Shown here: positions 1-14,310 of the stretch, in pieces
Position numbering within the stretch: position 1 is the first letter of the stretch
Layout: each line of letters opens with the position of its first letter
Origin: an uncultured Caldisericota bacterium
GTDB taxonomy: Bacteria > Caldisericota > Caldisericia > Cryosericales > Cryosericaceae
NCBI GenBank assembly: GCA_903871855.1
Contig: CAIQIK010000038.1
Coordinates: 1-64,000 of the forward strand
Reading direction: 5' to 3'
Length of the DNA: 64,000 nucleotides
Position numbers and translations under genes: made by a program
The notes under the pieces: generated by a model
The model's database searches: none
The model's input: the letters and a program-made list of their open reading frames with translations, nothing else
Told to the model about the DNA's origin: nothing

Positions 1-21
1 GCACCCTCCGGATATGCAAAA

Positions 22-40
22 TCCCCCAACAAGGGGGGAG
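22..40 (-). terminator. Putative Rho-independent terminator of the rrn operon
   Basis: CCCCC-AACAA-GGGGG hairpin immediately 3' of 5S on the minus strand, followed by ATTTTG in that direction. Confidence 0.6.
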
Positions 41-57
41 ATGGGAAAAGACATGAC

Positions 58-175
<118 letters not shown>

Positions 176-239
176 ATGTCTTTGATTGAAAACGAGAAGG
201 CAATGCAGAGGTCTGCACCCTCAAAACTGTACGAGCCAA

Positions 240-3215
<2,976 letters not shown>

Positions 3216-3317
3216 GGTACAGTTTTCAAGGTGCGGACCACATGAAACCGCGTGAAGGTGTGTTTGCACCCTCAAAACTAGACAGTGAGTGGGGAACAGA
3301 CCAAAAGACGATGCTCC

Positions 3318-4862
<1,545 letters not shown>

Positions 4863-5084
4863 GAAAATCTGTGTTTGTATTTGTGATCTTCCCGAAGGAA
4901 GAATCGGTACAAAGGAATGACAGGGATTGTCTTGTACAATACTACTGAACGACATTCCTTGTCGGGTAAAAAACACACCTATTGTGTCTTTCAACCCGTT
5001 CTCTTCACTGTCTAGTTTTCAAGGTACCAACTGCGCGTGCTGAGCTGTCGACGAACACCCGTGGGGTGGGGGCGACAAATTTTA

Positions 5085-5112
5085 AATATACTCGATTGCT
5101 TCAGTCTGTCAA
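5085..5112 (-). promoter_or_regulatory. Putative rrn sigma70-type promoter
   Basis: On the minus strand: TTGACA - 16 nt - TATATT upstream of the 16S leader. Confidence 0.65.
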
Positions 5113-5322
5113 GAACAAACCCTTTTCGAACTTTCGTCTACGGGGGCTCCTGCGAGACCTGCTGTAACCGAACACAAGTAAATATATGCTAAACAGGGAA
5201 CGTGTCAAGCGCAACACACGGAGCAGACCAGATTTGCCGCCACAGCCACACAAAAACGGGCATCTGGAGGCTCGATCGGACGCCTATGCCGGGCAAACCG
5301 TTGATAGACCTGTGGAACCGAC

Positions 5323-5952
5323 CTACCCGCGAGAGGTAGCCTCTCCAGAGGTGTCCTTCTTCTGCTCCTCCTGTGACCAGGAACTGCCGTGCGGGTGCGC
5401 GGCGCGCCACTTCTCGGACTCTATCCTGGAATAGATGCAGCCACAGTAATTCTGGCGGTAGAGCCCATACTCCTTGCTCAGGCGCACGGACTCGCGGAAG
5501 CCGTCCTGCTTGCGGAACGCCTCGGGCAGAAAGGTAACGCCGTACAGCGCCCCCTTCTCGCGCCCGACCTGTTCCAGGAGGTGCACGTCCTTGTGAGGGC
5601 TGATGAGCAGTGTCGTCGTGAACATCGGCATCTGAAGCTCAGCCGCCCTCTGCGCCGCAGCGTCCAGCAGGAGCCCAAGACACAAGGGACACCGCAGGCC
5701 ACCCTCGGGCTCGTCCCGAAACTCACGGGTCACCGCCAGCCAGCGCTCAGGCTCGTACGGTCCAACGATCAGCTCAAAGCCCTCGATGCACGCCAGCTTA
5801 CGGGCCTGATCAAGGCGCAGATCATACTCCTCCTTCGGCTGAATGTTGGGATCGTAGAAGAACCCGACCGGTTCATAGCCCTTGGCCCGCAGGCGCACAA
5901 CCGGAACCGTGGCGTCCGGGGCGCAACAGATATGCATCAGCACTTGTTCCAT
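5323..5952 (-). CDS. queH: Epoxyqueuosine reductase QueH-like (DUF208) protein
   Basis: HICCAPD, FYDPNIQPKEEYDLR, CPLCL, GLYRQNYCGCIYS motifs characteristic of QueH. Confidence 0.85.
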   Translation of the reverse strand: MEQVLMHICCAPDATVPVVRLRAKGYEPVGFFYDPNIQPKEEYDLRLDQARKLACIEGFELIVGPYEPERWLAVTREFRDEPEGGLRCPLCLGLLLDAAAQRAAELQMPMFTTTLLISPHKDVHLLEQVGREKGALYGVTFLPEAFRKQDGFRESVRLSKEYGLYRQNYCGCIYSRIESEKWRAAHPHGSSWSQEEQKKDTSGEATSRG

Positions 5953-5993
5953 ATCTGTATCATACCCCTGTCCCCGGCCTCTTCAACCATTTA

Positions 5994-6187
5994 AGGGGTC
6001 AAACGTTAACTTCCGCTGAGTGTTAACTTCCTGGCCACATATGCAATCATTCACTGAAATAAGCAAGAAGCCCCCGCTCTGGCGAGCAGGGGCTAGTCTT
6101 ATACAGGTGATGGGTGCGTCAGGCTGGTCTCTCTCCCACAAGGCCAGCGAAATGGTAACACTGACCAAATGGTAACGCTTGACCCCA
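5994..6187. repeat. Inverted-repeat-bounded ~190 bp segment with internal terminator-like hairpin
   Basis: aaggggtcaaacgttaacttccgctgagtgttaac at the left end matches reverse complement of the right end (ttggggtcaagcgttaccatttggtcagtgttacc); internal agcccccgctctggcgagcaggggct. Confidence 0.6.
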
Positions 6188-6198
6188 AGCTAGAAGGA

Positions 6199-6708
6199 TC
6201 AGCGGTGGTGATGCTCCGTCTTGTCGTCGACAGGTGAGTCCTGGGTGATGTCCTTGCCTTCGCCTTCAACAGTGCCACTGCCCGTTGTCATGTGGGGCAG
6301 CTCCCCCTCGGGCTTCGCATTGCTGGATGGTCCACTCATACGTGTCGGCATCGGTGGAGCCTCAACGAAGCCGCCGAGGACCGAGAATCCAAGGATATAG
6401 ACGCCGAACAGGGTGTACTGCCCGATGACGGACAGACTGCGGCCCATCGCGTAAACCATGACGACAAAGATGACCATGATAGGGATGGTGATGAAGAAAT
6501 AGAGCTTGCGACTGACCGTCCTATGGCTGCGAGTGGACAGGAAGCGCCCCAGCAGGTTGCCCAGAAACATGACGGCAAGACCAGCGATCAGGAGAGTGAA
6601 GAAGCTTGGACCGGTACTCGTCGGGGTAGCCGGAGTTGTCGTCGTTGTCGATGCAAGTGTTGACACAGGTATCCTCCTATGGACGTGGGGCAGCCCAAGT
6701 ACTGACAC
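6199..6708 (-). CDS. Hypothetical membrane protein
   Basis: Intact ORF with two to three hydrophobic segments (FFTLLIAGLAVMFLGNLL, LYFFITIPIMVIFVVMVYAMG); no family recognised. Confidence 0.6.
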   Translation of the reverse strand: MSVLGLPHVHRRIPVSTLASTTTTTPATPTSTGPSFFTLLIAGLAVMFLGNLLGRFLSTRSHRTVSRKLYFFITIPIMVIFVVMVYAMGRSLSVIGQYTLFGVYILGFSVLGGFVEAPPMPTRMSGPSSNAKPEGELPHMTTGSGTVEGEGKDITQDSPVDDKTEHHHR

Positions 6709-6774
6709 GATCCGCTGCCCAACTGCGCGTTTACAAACTACCCCATCACTGTATACTCTTCGTGTGGATTATCA

Positions 6775-7254
6775 ATGGCAACCGAAGGGGCGAGCGTGAA
6801 CAACCTTTGGGACAACAAGATCTTCATTGTCGCCGTCATCGCGGCCCTTGTTGCGCAGGGAATCAAGCCGCTGATCCACTATGGCGAATATCGTGAGTGG
6901 AAGTGGCAGCTCCTCTTGTCCAACGGTGGCTTCCCCAGCTCGCACAGCGCTACCGTCACAGCCCTGACGGCTATGGTGGGATTCACGGCGGGCTTCGCAT
7001 CCCCCCTGTTCGCCATCTGTATGGTCTTCAGCGGTGTCGTCGTGTTCGATGCCTCCGGCGTCCGCCAGGAAGTCGGCAGACATGCGCGGACCTTGAATGC
7101 CGTTTTCGAGGAATTCAAGTTGTGGGACCGCTTCGACTACAAGCAGTTCACCGAGCTTGTCGGGCATACCTTGTTTGAAGTACTTGGAGGCATGGCGCTT
7201 GGATTGCTCACTGCGCTGCTGTCTCTTCGCATCCCATTCCTCAGACCGAGGTGA
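6775..7254 (+). CDS. Divergent PAP2 family protein (YuiD-like)
   Basis: GGFPSSHSATVTALTAMVG, FDASGVRQEVGRHA, KQFTELVGHTLFEVLGG motifs. Confidence 0.85.
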   Translation: MATEGASVNNLWDNKIFIVAVIAALVAQGIKPLIHYGEYREWKWQLLLSNGGFPSSHSATVTALTAMVGFTAGFASPLFAICMVFSGVVVFDASGVRQEVGRHARTLNAVFEEFKLWDRFDYKQFTELVGHTLFEVLGGMALGLLTALLSLRIPFLRPR

Positions 7255-7258
7255 GCAT

Positions 7259-7720
7259 ATGAAGATCATCATTGGTTCCGATCACGGCGGATTTCGCCTC
7301 AAGTCGTTCCTCATCCATGCATTGACGCTCAAGGGATACGAACTCGAGGACCTCGGCACCGACAGCGGGGACCACTCCGTCGACTATCCCGACTTCGCAG
7401 CCGCGGTGGCCCGCAAGGTCGTGGCAGATCCCACCGCGGTCGGTATCGTCATCTGCGGTACCGGCATCGGCGCCAGCATCGCGGCCAACAAGATCGCGGG
7501 CGTTCGCTGCGCGCTGGTTCACGACGGTTACACGGCACGGATGGCCAAGGAACACAACAACGCCAACGTGCTAGCGCTTGGTGGTCGGACGACGGCTGAG
7601 GAGATCGCGCTCGACTGCGTCGTCACCTGGCTGAACGCGACCTATCAGGGCGGGCGCCACCAACCGCGCCTCGACAAGATCGCCGCCCTCGAATGCCCTT
7701 CGGGCACAGCCGGCAGGTAG
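7259..7720 (+). CDS. rpiB: Ribose 5-phosphate isomerase B
   Basis: MKIIIGSDHGGFRLK, DLGTDS, VDYPDFA, GIVICGTGIGASIAANK, NANVLALGGRT; ATG at 7259 chosen over the longer ORF. Confidence 0.93.
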   Translation: MKIIIGSDHGGFRLKSFLIHALTLKGYELEDLGTDSGDHSVDYPDFAAAVARKVVADPTAVGIVICGTGIGASIAANKIAGVRCALVHDGYTARMAKEHNNANVLALGGRTTAEEIALDCVVTWLNATYQGGRHQPRLDKIAALECPSGTAGR

Positions 7721-7866
7721 CCACAGGAGTGGTACATCGTATATCGGCGAGATGAAAAGATGGATTCCCGCTTTTGCGGAGAAGCGCCCCTCGCATGGGA
7801 GAAAAGTGCTCGGGGGAATGACGGGCCTGTGCAGGGTCAGCTGGTGAGTAACCACAGGAGTGGTGT
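7721..7866. repeat. Degenerate copy of the interspersed repeat, flanked by direct repeats CCACAGGAGTGGT
   Basis: ccacaggagtggt at 7721 and 7852; between them ggattcccgcttttgcgg...gggaatgacgg and gggtcagctgg. Confidence 0.5.
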
Positions 7867-7882
7867 ATTCGGGATCTGACCA

Positions 7883-8443
7883 GTGAAGACCGCTCTCCTG
7901 CTCGTCGACATCCAGAGGGAGTATTTCCCGTGTGGCGCCATGCCCCTCGACGGCCCCGCCGAGGCAGCCATTCAGGCCCGAAAGCTGCTTGCCCTTTTCC
8001 GACACAACCACTTGCCCGTCGTCTTCATCCAGCATGTGTCCCTCAACCCCGAGGCGACTTCGTTCAGGTCCGGCTCCCCCGGCGTGAGCTTCACCACCAG
8101 TATCCATCCTCTGCCCGGCGAAGCGGTCGTCCGCAAGCATCATCCCAACAGCTTCCGGGACACGAATCTGCTGGAATTGGTGTGGACGGACATTATCTCG
8201 CGTCTGGTCATCTGCGGCATGATGACGCACATGTGTATCGATGCGACAACACGCGCTGCCAGTGACTATGGGTTCGAGTGCATCATCGCCGCCGACGCGT
8301 GCGCTACCCGAGACCTGACGTTTGCCGGAGAAATGGTGCCTGCGGCCATGGTCCAGCGAGCCTTTCTGGCTGCACTGGATGGCACGTACGGCAGGGTCAT
8401 GAGGGTCAACGAGATTGTGCCGCTGATCCAGGCCACGAGCTGA
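7883..8443 (+). CDS. Cysteine hydrolase (isochorismatase-like family)
   Basis: TALLLVDIQREYFP N-terminus, VICGMMTHMCIDATTRAASDYGFE catalytic Cys region. Confidence 0.88.
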   Translation: MKTALLLVDIQREYFPCGAMPLDGPAEAAIQARKLLALFRHNHLPVVFIQHVSLNPEATSFRSGSPGVSFTTSIHPLPGEAVVRKHHPNSFRDTNLLELVWTDIISRLVICGMMTHMCIDATTRAASDYGFECIIAADACATRDLTFAGEMVPAAMVQRAFLAALDGTYGRVMRVNEIVPLIQATS

Positions 8444-8690
8444 CCCCCTTCCACCGTCTGCCGCCCCGCGCCCGGCCATGACGCGACGTCCTCCCCTCGC
8501 GCCCACCGTTCGATGCCCCGTCCAGAGTTGTCGCACACGACGACTGAGGCCCCGGGGAGTCACGCTGCAATGTCGCAGATGACCGCATGGTACTCGCGCA
8601 GCCTCGTGTCGGTGTCGCTGGCGACGGTCCTGACTATCCCAACGGGCCCACCGTAGCCGTAAGCAGGACGACCACCGAACTCGCACTCAT
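8440..8690 (-). pseudogene. Possible decayed gene remnant
   Basis: Minus-strand frames give MSASSVVVLLTATVGPLG* then VRTVASDTDTRLREYHAVICDIAA* then SVVVCDNSGRGIERW, readable as one protein only by changing frames. Confidence 0.3.
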
Positions 8691-8692
8691 GG

Positions 8693-9832
8693 TCAGCCCC
8701 TGTCCTCCACACTCGCAAAAAGCACGGTTTCGTACATGCCGGGCGACTTGTGAGAAAGGAAGAACCGGTAATCGGGCCGAACTTCCCTGATCACGGCGAC
8801 GACGTCCGGCAGGTCATGGGCAAGGTGGTACACCGAGATGGCGAGGCGAGGAGCGTGTCGGAGGATCGTCTGCCGAGCGCCCTTGAGAGCCTCGACTTCT
8901 CCCCCTTCGATGTCCATTTTGATAAAGTCGACTCTCGCCAGCCTGTGCTCTGAAACGACGTCGTCCAGCGTCGTCACTTCAACTGGCATGTCGCCGCCGG
9001 TGTCGAGTCTCGAACAACTTTCTGCAGTACTGATGAAACTCTCGCGGCGCGGGCTTGAGCCCACCGCGACCGGTAGAATCTGTATTTGTGCCATGCCTGC
9101 GCCAGCGGCGCGTACGGCATTGCGCTCCAGGAAGGCCCTGGCAGCAGGGTTGGGCTCGAGTGCCAGCACCCGTCCGGACGGTCCTGCTTGGCTCGCCAAC
9201 CAGACACTGCTTTCCCCCTTGTATGCGCCCAGGTCCAGCACGACGTCTCCCGGCTGCACTTCGACGCGTTCTTCGAGGCGATACTGCTCGCGTACGAAAC
9301 AGTCGACGATAGCTTCATGGTCAGATTCAACAATGATGCCGCCGACCACATAGCCCTTTCCTCGCCTGTGTGGAAGGTCGTGTACCTTCTCGGAACTCCC
9401 ATCGGAGAGACCGGGTGAGGGATACAAGCTCAAGGACCCTTGGCCTATGAACGCCGCGGCAGTCCGGACATGGACGAACCAGTCGAATACCGACCGAGAC
9501 GAGTCGTCGGCCAAGATCCTATAGACGCCGTCAAAGTCCTCTGGTGCTACCAGCATGGCCCGAAGCGTGGCAACATTGCGCCATTCGCCACGGCGGTCGC
9601 CTTGCGCCCGCTGCACGTCGCGGGCATACGAGGCACGTGCCACATGGAATCCTATGAACTCGAAGACGCGGTTGAAAACATGAGTCACGGTGCCAAGATG
9701 AGCCGAGCTCCCCGCGCCGCCGGTGATGAACTCGTCAAAGTGCCCGCGACAAGACGTCTCAACAAGACTCATTGTCTCGTCGACGAGGGCAACCGTGTGA
9801 GACGTGTCGTATCCTGGCAAGTGCTCCTTCAT
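8693..9832 (-). CDS. FkbM family methyltransferase
   Basis: VVLDLGAYKGESSVWLASQAGPSGRVLALEPNPAARAFLERN, VDFIKMDIEGGEVEALKGA; AGGAGG upstream of ATG 9832. Confidence 0.88.
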   Translation of the reverse strand: MKEHLPGYDTSHTVALVDETMSLVETSCRGHFDEFITGGAGSSAHLGTVTHVFNRVFEFIGFHVARASYARDVQRAQGDRRGEWRNVATLRAMLVAPEDFDGVYRILADDSSRSVFDWFVHVRTAAAFIGQGSLSLYPSPGLSDGSSEKVHDLPHRRGKGYVVGGIIVESDHEAIVDCFVREQYRLEERVEVQPGDVVLDLGAYKGESSVWLASQAGPSGRVLALEPNPAARAFLERNAVRAAGAGMAQIQILPVAVGSSPRRESFISTAESCSRLDTGGDMPVEVTTLDDVVSEHRLARVDFIKMDIEGGEVEALKGARQTILRHAPRLAISVYHLAHDLPDVVAVIREVRPDYRFFLSHKSPGMYETVLFASVEDRG

Positions 9833-9991
9833 TTCTACTCTCGTCCTCCTGTCGTCCGGCCCTTCATCAAGCGTCACGCTCTGTCGTGATCGGCCACCCG
9901 TTCATGACGTTCATCATACACATTCACGTACACACAGTCAACCAGCTTGCGAAGCGTGGACAAAAGCGGCGTCCTGCGTAAGGTGATATTT

Positions 9992-11062
9992 ATGGAACGC
10001 ATGACGGGTAACACTCCTGTGTTGTCGGTGGTCATCGCCACCTGGAACAGGGCAACCATGGTGACCCAGGCCATAGAAAGTGTCCTTGCGCAGCACTTCT
10101 CGGAGTTCATCGAGGTCATCGTGGTCGACGACGGCTCAGAGGATGACTCGCCTACGGTCCTGACGGAGCTAGCACAGCGCCTGTTGCCCGTCAACCGCAC
10201 ACTCAGCATCATCCTGAGGGACCACAGGGGTCTGACGTCGACCATGCAGTGCGGCATCAACGCTGCCTCGGCAGACTACGTTTCTCTGCTGGACTCCGAC
10301 GACCTGTGGGAACCCGATCGGGCATCGGGGCTGCTCGCCGAGGAACGCCGCCTGGGCGGCAATGCCGTCGTCTATACCAACTACAGGAAGATGGACAGTG
10401 CAGGTACGCTCACGGGTACGCTTGGATTCGACCCGCGGAGCATGTCTTCACGGGCTGTCGACACGCCGACCCTGCGGCTGGATTTCCTGCACTCCTATGT
10501 CACGTCCGTGTTCCACAGCCATGCATTTTCTGGTTCGATCAGCATCTTCCCACGTGCCATGCTTCAGGGGCGCTACGCCCTTCCCGACGGAGCCGTCACG
10601 CAGGACTTCTGGCTGGCGCTGGTCGCGTATTTGCGGTGCACCGTGGCGTATCTCGACACGGCGACGCTGCGGGTGCGCGAGCATGCAGGGCAACAGCATG
10701 CTCTCACCGACGCCAATCGCTGGCACGGCCTGGTTGATGAGCAGGCCAGGACGTATGCCGCCATAGTCGATCTGTTGCGCGCCGAGGTCCCTGGGGAAAC
10801 TCAACTTATCCGCGTCATGGAGGCCCGCTGGCAGCTGACGGTCCTGCGCCGCTCGGCGCTTGAGGGTCACCGCCTCGCCTGCCTGAGCGGCACATTCGCG
10901 ATGGGAAGGACGATAGCGGCATTCCCATCTCTCCGCTCGACGGCGCTGTCCAACGTCATTCTGTCAGTCAACCCACGCCTGTTCAACCGGATACGCTATC
11001 ATCGTGGGCGCCGCAGGCTGGACGACCTGACCCTGTACGGACGGGAAACCCGCAATGGATGA
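9992..11062 (+). CDS. Glycosyltransferase family 2
   Basis: VLSVVIATWNRATMVTQAIESVLAQ, VVDDGSEDDSPTVL, DYVSLLDSDDLWEPDR. Confidence 0.88.
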   Translation: MERMTGNTPVLSVVIATWNRATMVTQAIESVLAQHFSEFIEVIVVDDGSEDDSPTVLTELAQRLLPVNRTLSIILRDHRGLTSTMQCGINAASADYVSLLDSDDLWEPDRASGLLAEERRLGGNAVVYTNYRKMDSAGTLTGTLGFDPRSMSSRAVDTPTLRLDFLHSYVTSVFHSHAFSGSISIFPRAMLQGRYALPDGAVTQDFWLALVAYLRCTVAYLDTATLRVREHAGQQHALTDANRWHGLVDEQARTYAAIVDLLRAEVPGETQLIRVMEARWQLTVLRRSALEGHRLACLSGTFAMGRTIAAFPSLRSTALSNVILSVNPRLFNRIRYHRGRRRLDDLTLYGRETRNG

Positions 11063-12053
11063 CGACGTCACGCACATGATCGTTGTGATCATCACGAAGG
11101 ATCGTGCAGACGATGTCGCGGCCATCAGCTTGCCGTCGCTCGCGGCTCAGACGTCCCAAGATTTCGCTATCCTGGTCTGGGACGCCAGTACAGACGACCG
11201 GACCCACCTGGCAGTCGCCGCCTTCGCCGCTGTGCACCCAGCCGTTTCCGTCCGCTATGTACATACAACGCGCCCGGGAACGAGCTGCCAGCGCAATGAT
11301 GCGATGGATTCCTGTACGTCCGACCTTATCCTATATATCGACGATGACCTGGAGCTGTTTCCGACAGCGATCGCCGAACTCCTGCGCGTGTTCGAAACAG
11401 ACACGTTGGGACGCCTGGCGGGCTGCCAGTGCACTCTTATCGGCAACCCTGCGCCACGGGGGCTTCCGGACCGCATCAGGCGTCTCTGGTACAAACTATG
11501 GGGTATGTGGTACGACGGAGACCGCCAGGTTGTCCGCCTGTCCGGGTTCAACACGGCGCTTCGCCCCACACGTCCCGAAGCGGCCGCCATCATGTCTTCC
11601 GGCGCACCGCCTCGAACGGACCTGGAGTGGTTGTCGGGGTGCACCATGGCGTTCCGCCGCGACGTGCTCGTCCGCCACGGATTGCGGTTCGACGAGCGTC
11701 TGATGCGCTTCGGCAGCTACGGTCGGGGTGAAGACCTCCTGTTGTCGGGACTCCTTCACCTGCGGCACGGCTATGACCTTGCGTGCGCTCCCTCAGCCCT
11801 TGCCGTGCATCACACGGGTCTCGGCGGCCACGGCGCCGACGCCGGCCAGCCGGCCATGGTCGTGTACAATCATGCCCTCATCTGGAAGGAGCTGGTATCG
11901 ACCAGAAGGGGCTCTCATGTCGCGCTGGCGTGGGCCAGGACCGGCCTTGCACTCCGGTATGCCGCGCCGGCCATCCTCGGACGTGGGACAGCCGAGCTCT
12001 CGTCATTCAGAGCAGGACTCCGCGCCGCGCGCGAGCCGGTAGGACCACGATGA
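11055..12053 (+). CDS. Glycosyltransferase family 2
   Basis: VVIITKDRADDVAAISLPSLAAQ, ILYIDDDLELFPTA, RGEDLLLSG. Confidence 0.85.
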   Translation: MDDDVTHMIVVIITKDRADDVAAISLPSLAAQTSQDFAILVWDASTDDRTHLAVAAFAAVHPAVSVRYVHTTRPGTSCQRNDAMDSCTSDLILYIDDDLELFPTAIAELLRVFETDTLGRLAGCQCTLIGNPAPRGLPDRIRRLWYKLWGMWYDGDRQVVRLSGFNTALRPTRPEAAAIMSSGAPPRTDLEWLSGCTMAFRRDVLVRHGLRFDERLMRFGSYGRGEDLLLSGLLHLRHGYDLACAPSALAVHHTGLGGHGADAGQPAMVVYNHALIWKELVSTRRGSHVALAWARTGLALRYAAPAILGRGTAELSSFRAGLRAAREPVGPR

Positions 12054-13045
12054 TCCCTGAGACTTCCATCTCCGTCATCATCGTGACCCGAAACCGGCCG
12101 GGACAGCTGGCAGGAATCAGCCTGCCATCGCTCGCGCGCCAGATCCTCTCGCCCGCCCAGATTCTCGTGTGGGACGCCAGTGACGGCGAGGCGACGCGAG
12201 ATGCTGCAGCCGGCATGCAAGCGTCTATACCCTTGCTGGCCTATATGCGCGCTCCCCGGCGCGGCATCCCCTCGCAGCGCAACGACGCCATCCCACACTG
12301 CACAGGTGACGTTATCCTGTTTCTCGACGACGACGCTGAGCTGTGGCCGGATGCCCTGCAGCAGATCGCACTCATCTTCGATGCGGACACCGACCACCGC
12401 ATAGCCGGATGCCAGTGCACGTTGGTCGCCGGGGCCAGATGGAAGAATAGGACGGCAGGTCTGCGTTGGTTTCTAGCTCACCTCTACCGTACCATATTCG
12501 TCCTCGACACGTTCTCACGGCGCCAGAGGTTCCTGCTGTCCGGCCACACAACCGGTGCCGAGCCTCTTCCCAAGGTGGCAGCACTGAACCAGGCCGCGAA
12601 AGGAGGATGCGAACATGGGCTGCAGTGGATGTGGGGCAACTGCATGGCATGGCGACGAGATGTGTTTGCCTTGCCTGGCATCCAATTTGACGAGGATCTG
12701 CAGCAGACGAGTCCATATGCCTTCCTTGAAGATGTCATGCTGTCCAGACAGGTCGTGCGCACGACTCACTTGGTTCTCGTCCGTGCCAGGGCAGCGCTCT
12801 GCGTTCACCACGAAACTGGCGGGGGTCGCGTGGATCTGCGGACCTTTGGCCGCATGTACGCCTTCAACTATTGGCTACTCTGGCACAAACAGGTCCCCCG
12901 TACACCTGCGTCCGTCCTCGCGTTCCTCTGGTCCCAGTGCGGCCTGCTGGTCGGGTTTGCCGCCCGCGACCTCGCCTCAGGACACTACGGCCGAGTGCGG
13001 GGCCTCATCCAGGGGTGGCGGGATATCAGACAGTGGAGGGCGTGA
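12050..13045 (+). CDS. Glycosyltransferase family 2 (paralog of preceding gene)
   Basis: SVIIVTRNRPGQLAGISLPSLARQ, ILFLDDDAELWPDAL, FLEDVMLSRQV; start ATG overlaps the upstream TGA. Confidence 0.85.
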   Translation: MIPETSISVIIVTRNRPGQLAGISLPSLARQILSPAQILVWDASDGEATRDAAAGMQASIPLLAYMRAPRRGIPSQRNDAIPHCTGDVILFLDDDAELWPDALQQIALIFDADTDHRIAGCQCTLVAGARWKNRTAGLRWFLAHLYRTIFVLDTFSRRQRFLLSGHTTGAEPLPKVAALNQAAKGGCEHGLQWMWGNCMAWRRDVFALPGIQFDEDLQQTSPYAFLEDVMLSRQVVRTTHLVLVRARAALCVHHETGGGRVDLRTFGRMYAFNYWLLWHKQVPRTPASVLAFLWSQCGLLVGFAARDLASGHYGRVRGLIQGWRDIRQWRA

Positions 13046-13137
13046 ACATCCCGAAGACCAAGGGGGCTGACCCGGGGGGATTCGCACGATTCAAGACAAG
13101 CCTTGCGACAAGGGCCTGCCCCCCATACGAACGGCTC

Positions 13138-14310
13138 CTATTTCGTCCTGTCGACATCACATCGCCGGTGGTGGTGAATAAACTCCGCATAGAGTGCTTC
13201 CCATTGGTCGACTATGACCGGCAGAGAGTAGCACTCCTCGACGATGCGCTGGCCGTTCCTGCCCATGGTGGTTCTCTGATCCTGCGTGAGCCCGACCATA
13301 TGAGCCATGGCGCGTGCCAGAGCCTCAGGGTCATCCGGAGGAACCAGGAAGCCAGTACTTCCATCTCGCACAATCTCGGGGATACCTCCCACATCGGTAG
13401 CGACCACGGGCAACAACGATGCTGCCGCTTCCAGCAGGACCACCCCCAGTCCCTCCCACCGCGACGGAAGAACCAGGGCATCGGCTGCTTGCATCAGATC
13501 TGGTACGTCGTCACGCGAGCCCAGGAACCGCACAACTTCCGCGCCCAGCCCCAGGGTAGACACCTGTGCCTCCAGCCTGCTCCGTTGGGAACCCTCTCCT
13601 GCGATCAGAACTACCACACTGTTGTCTCGTACCTGCATGAGGCACAAGGCTTGCAGGAGGACGTCTATCCCTTTCGCCCATTCAAGACGGGCAGCGACAA
13701 GAAAGACGAAGCATTTCGGAAACCCGAGTGATGCCCGCAGAAGCTCGTGCCTAGTCCTGTCATTATGGAACCGACTGAGGTCGACGCCGTCGGGCAGCCA
13801 ACGTATCCTGCCAGCTGGTGCTGCACCGATCCGTATATAGCGTTCGACGGCTGCCCTGCTGACGTTGGTCGTCACGTCGGCTAGGCCGTCGGTCAACCGG
13901 TACATCCACTCGCGCCATCGGCCTCCTTCGATGGTGTTATGCGCCGTACAGACCAGGACCGGCATACGACAGAACAGCCGCGTCACTCTGCTCAGCAGGT
14001 TCGCGTGCACCATGTGGCTGTGGACGACGTTGGGGCGAAACTCGTGAACGGCGCGAGCGAGCCGCACGACGCCCCGGAAGTCAGCGACGCCCTTCCGCAT
14101 GCCCAGGCTGACGACCTGGACGCCTGCATCGGTCAACTCCTGGACGAAGGCCTCAGGCTCCCGCAGTGACACCACCATGACCCGTACTCCTCGGCGGGCA
14201 TGTTCGCAGGCAAGGTCCTTGACCTGGGTTTCCGCGCCGGCCCGTGTCAGCCACGTCGTCACGAGCATGAGAGCTAGACGGCGGTCGCCGCTGCCCACAT
14301 CTGGACTCAC
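13138..14310 (-). CDS. Glycosyltransferase family 4
   Basis: FVFLVAARLEWAKGIDVLLQAL, VLIAGEGSQRSRLEAQ, ALVLPSRWEGLGVVLLEAAASLLPVVATDVGGIPEIV. Confidence 0.92.
   Translation of the reverse strand: MSPDVGSGDRRLALMLVTTWLTRAGAETQVKDLACEHARRGVRVMVVSLREPEAFVQELTDAGVQVVSLGMRKGVADFRGVVRLARAVHEFRPNVVHSHMVHANLLSRVTRLFCRMPVLVCTAHNTIEGGRWREWMYRLTDGLADVTTNVSRAAVERYIRIGAAPAGRIRWLPDGVDLSRFHNDRTRHELLRASLGFPKCFVFLVAARLEWAKGIDVLLQALCLMQVRDNSVVVLIAGEGSQRSRLEAQVSTLGLGAEVVRFLGSRDDVPDLMQAADALVLPSRWEGLGVVLLEAAASLLPVVATDVGGIPEIVRDGSTGFLVPPDDPEALARAMAHMVGLTQDQRTTMGRNGQRIVEECYSLPVIVDQWEALYAEFIHHHRRCDVDRTK

Noticed and set aside
3216-3317. tRNA gene in the 16S-23S spacer
   Set aside because: The spacer is too short and shows only processing-stem sequence, no cloverleaf.
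7571-8686. 371-aa minus-strand ORF
   Set aside because: Antisense to convincing rpiB and cysteine hydrolase genes; composition typical of a GC-rich shadow ORF.
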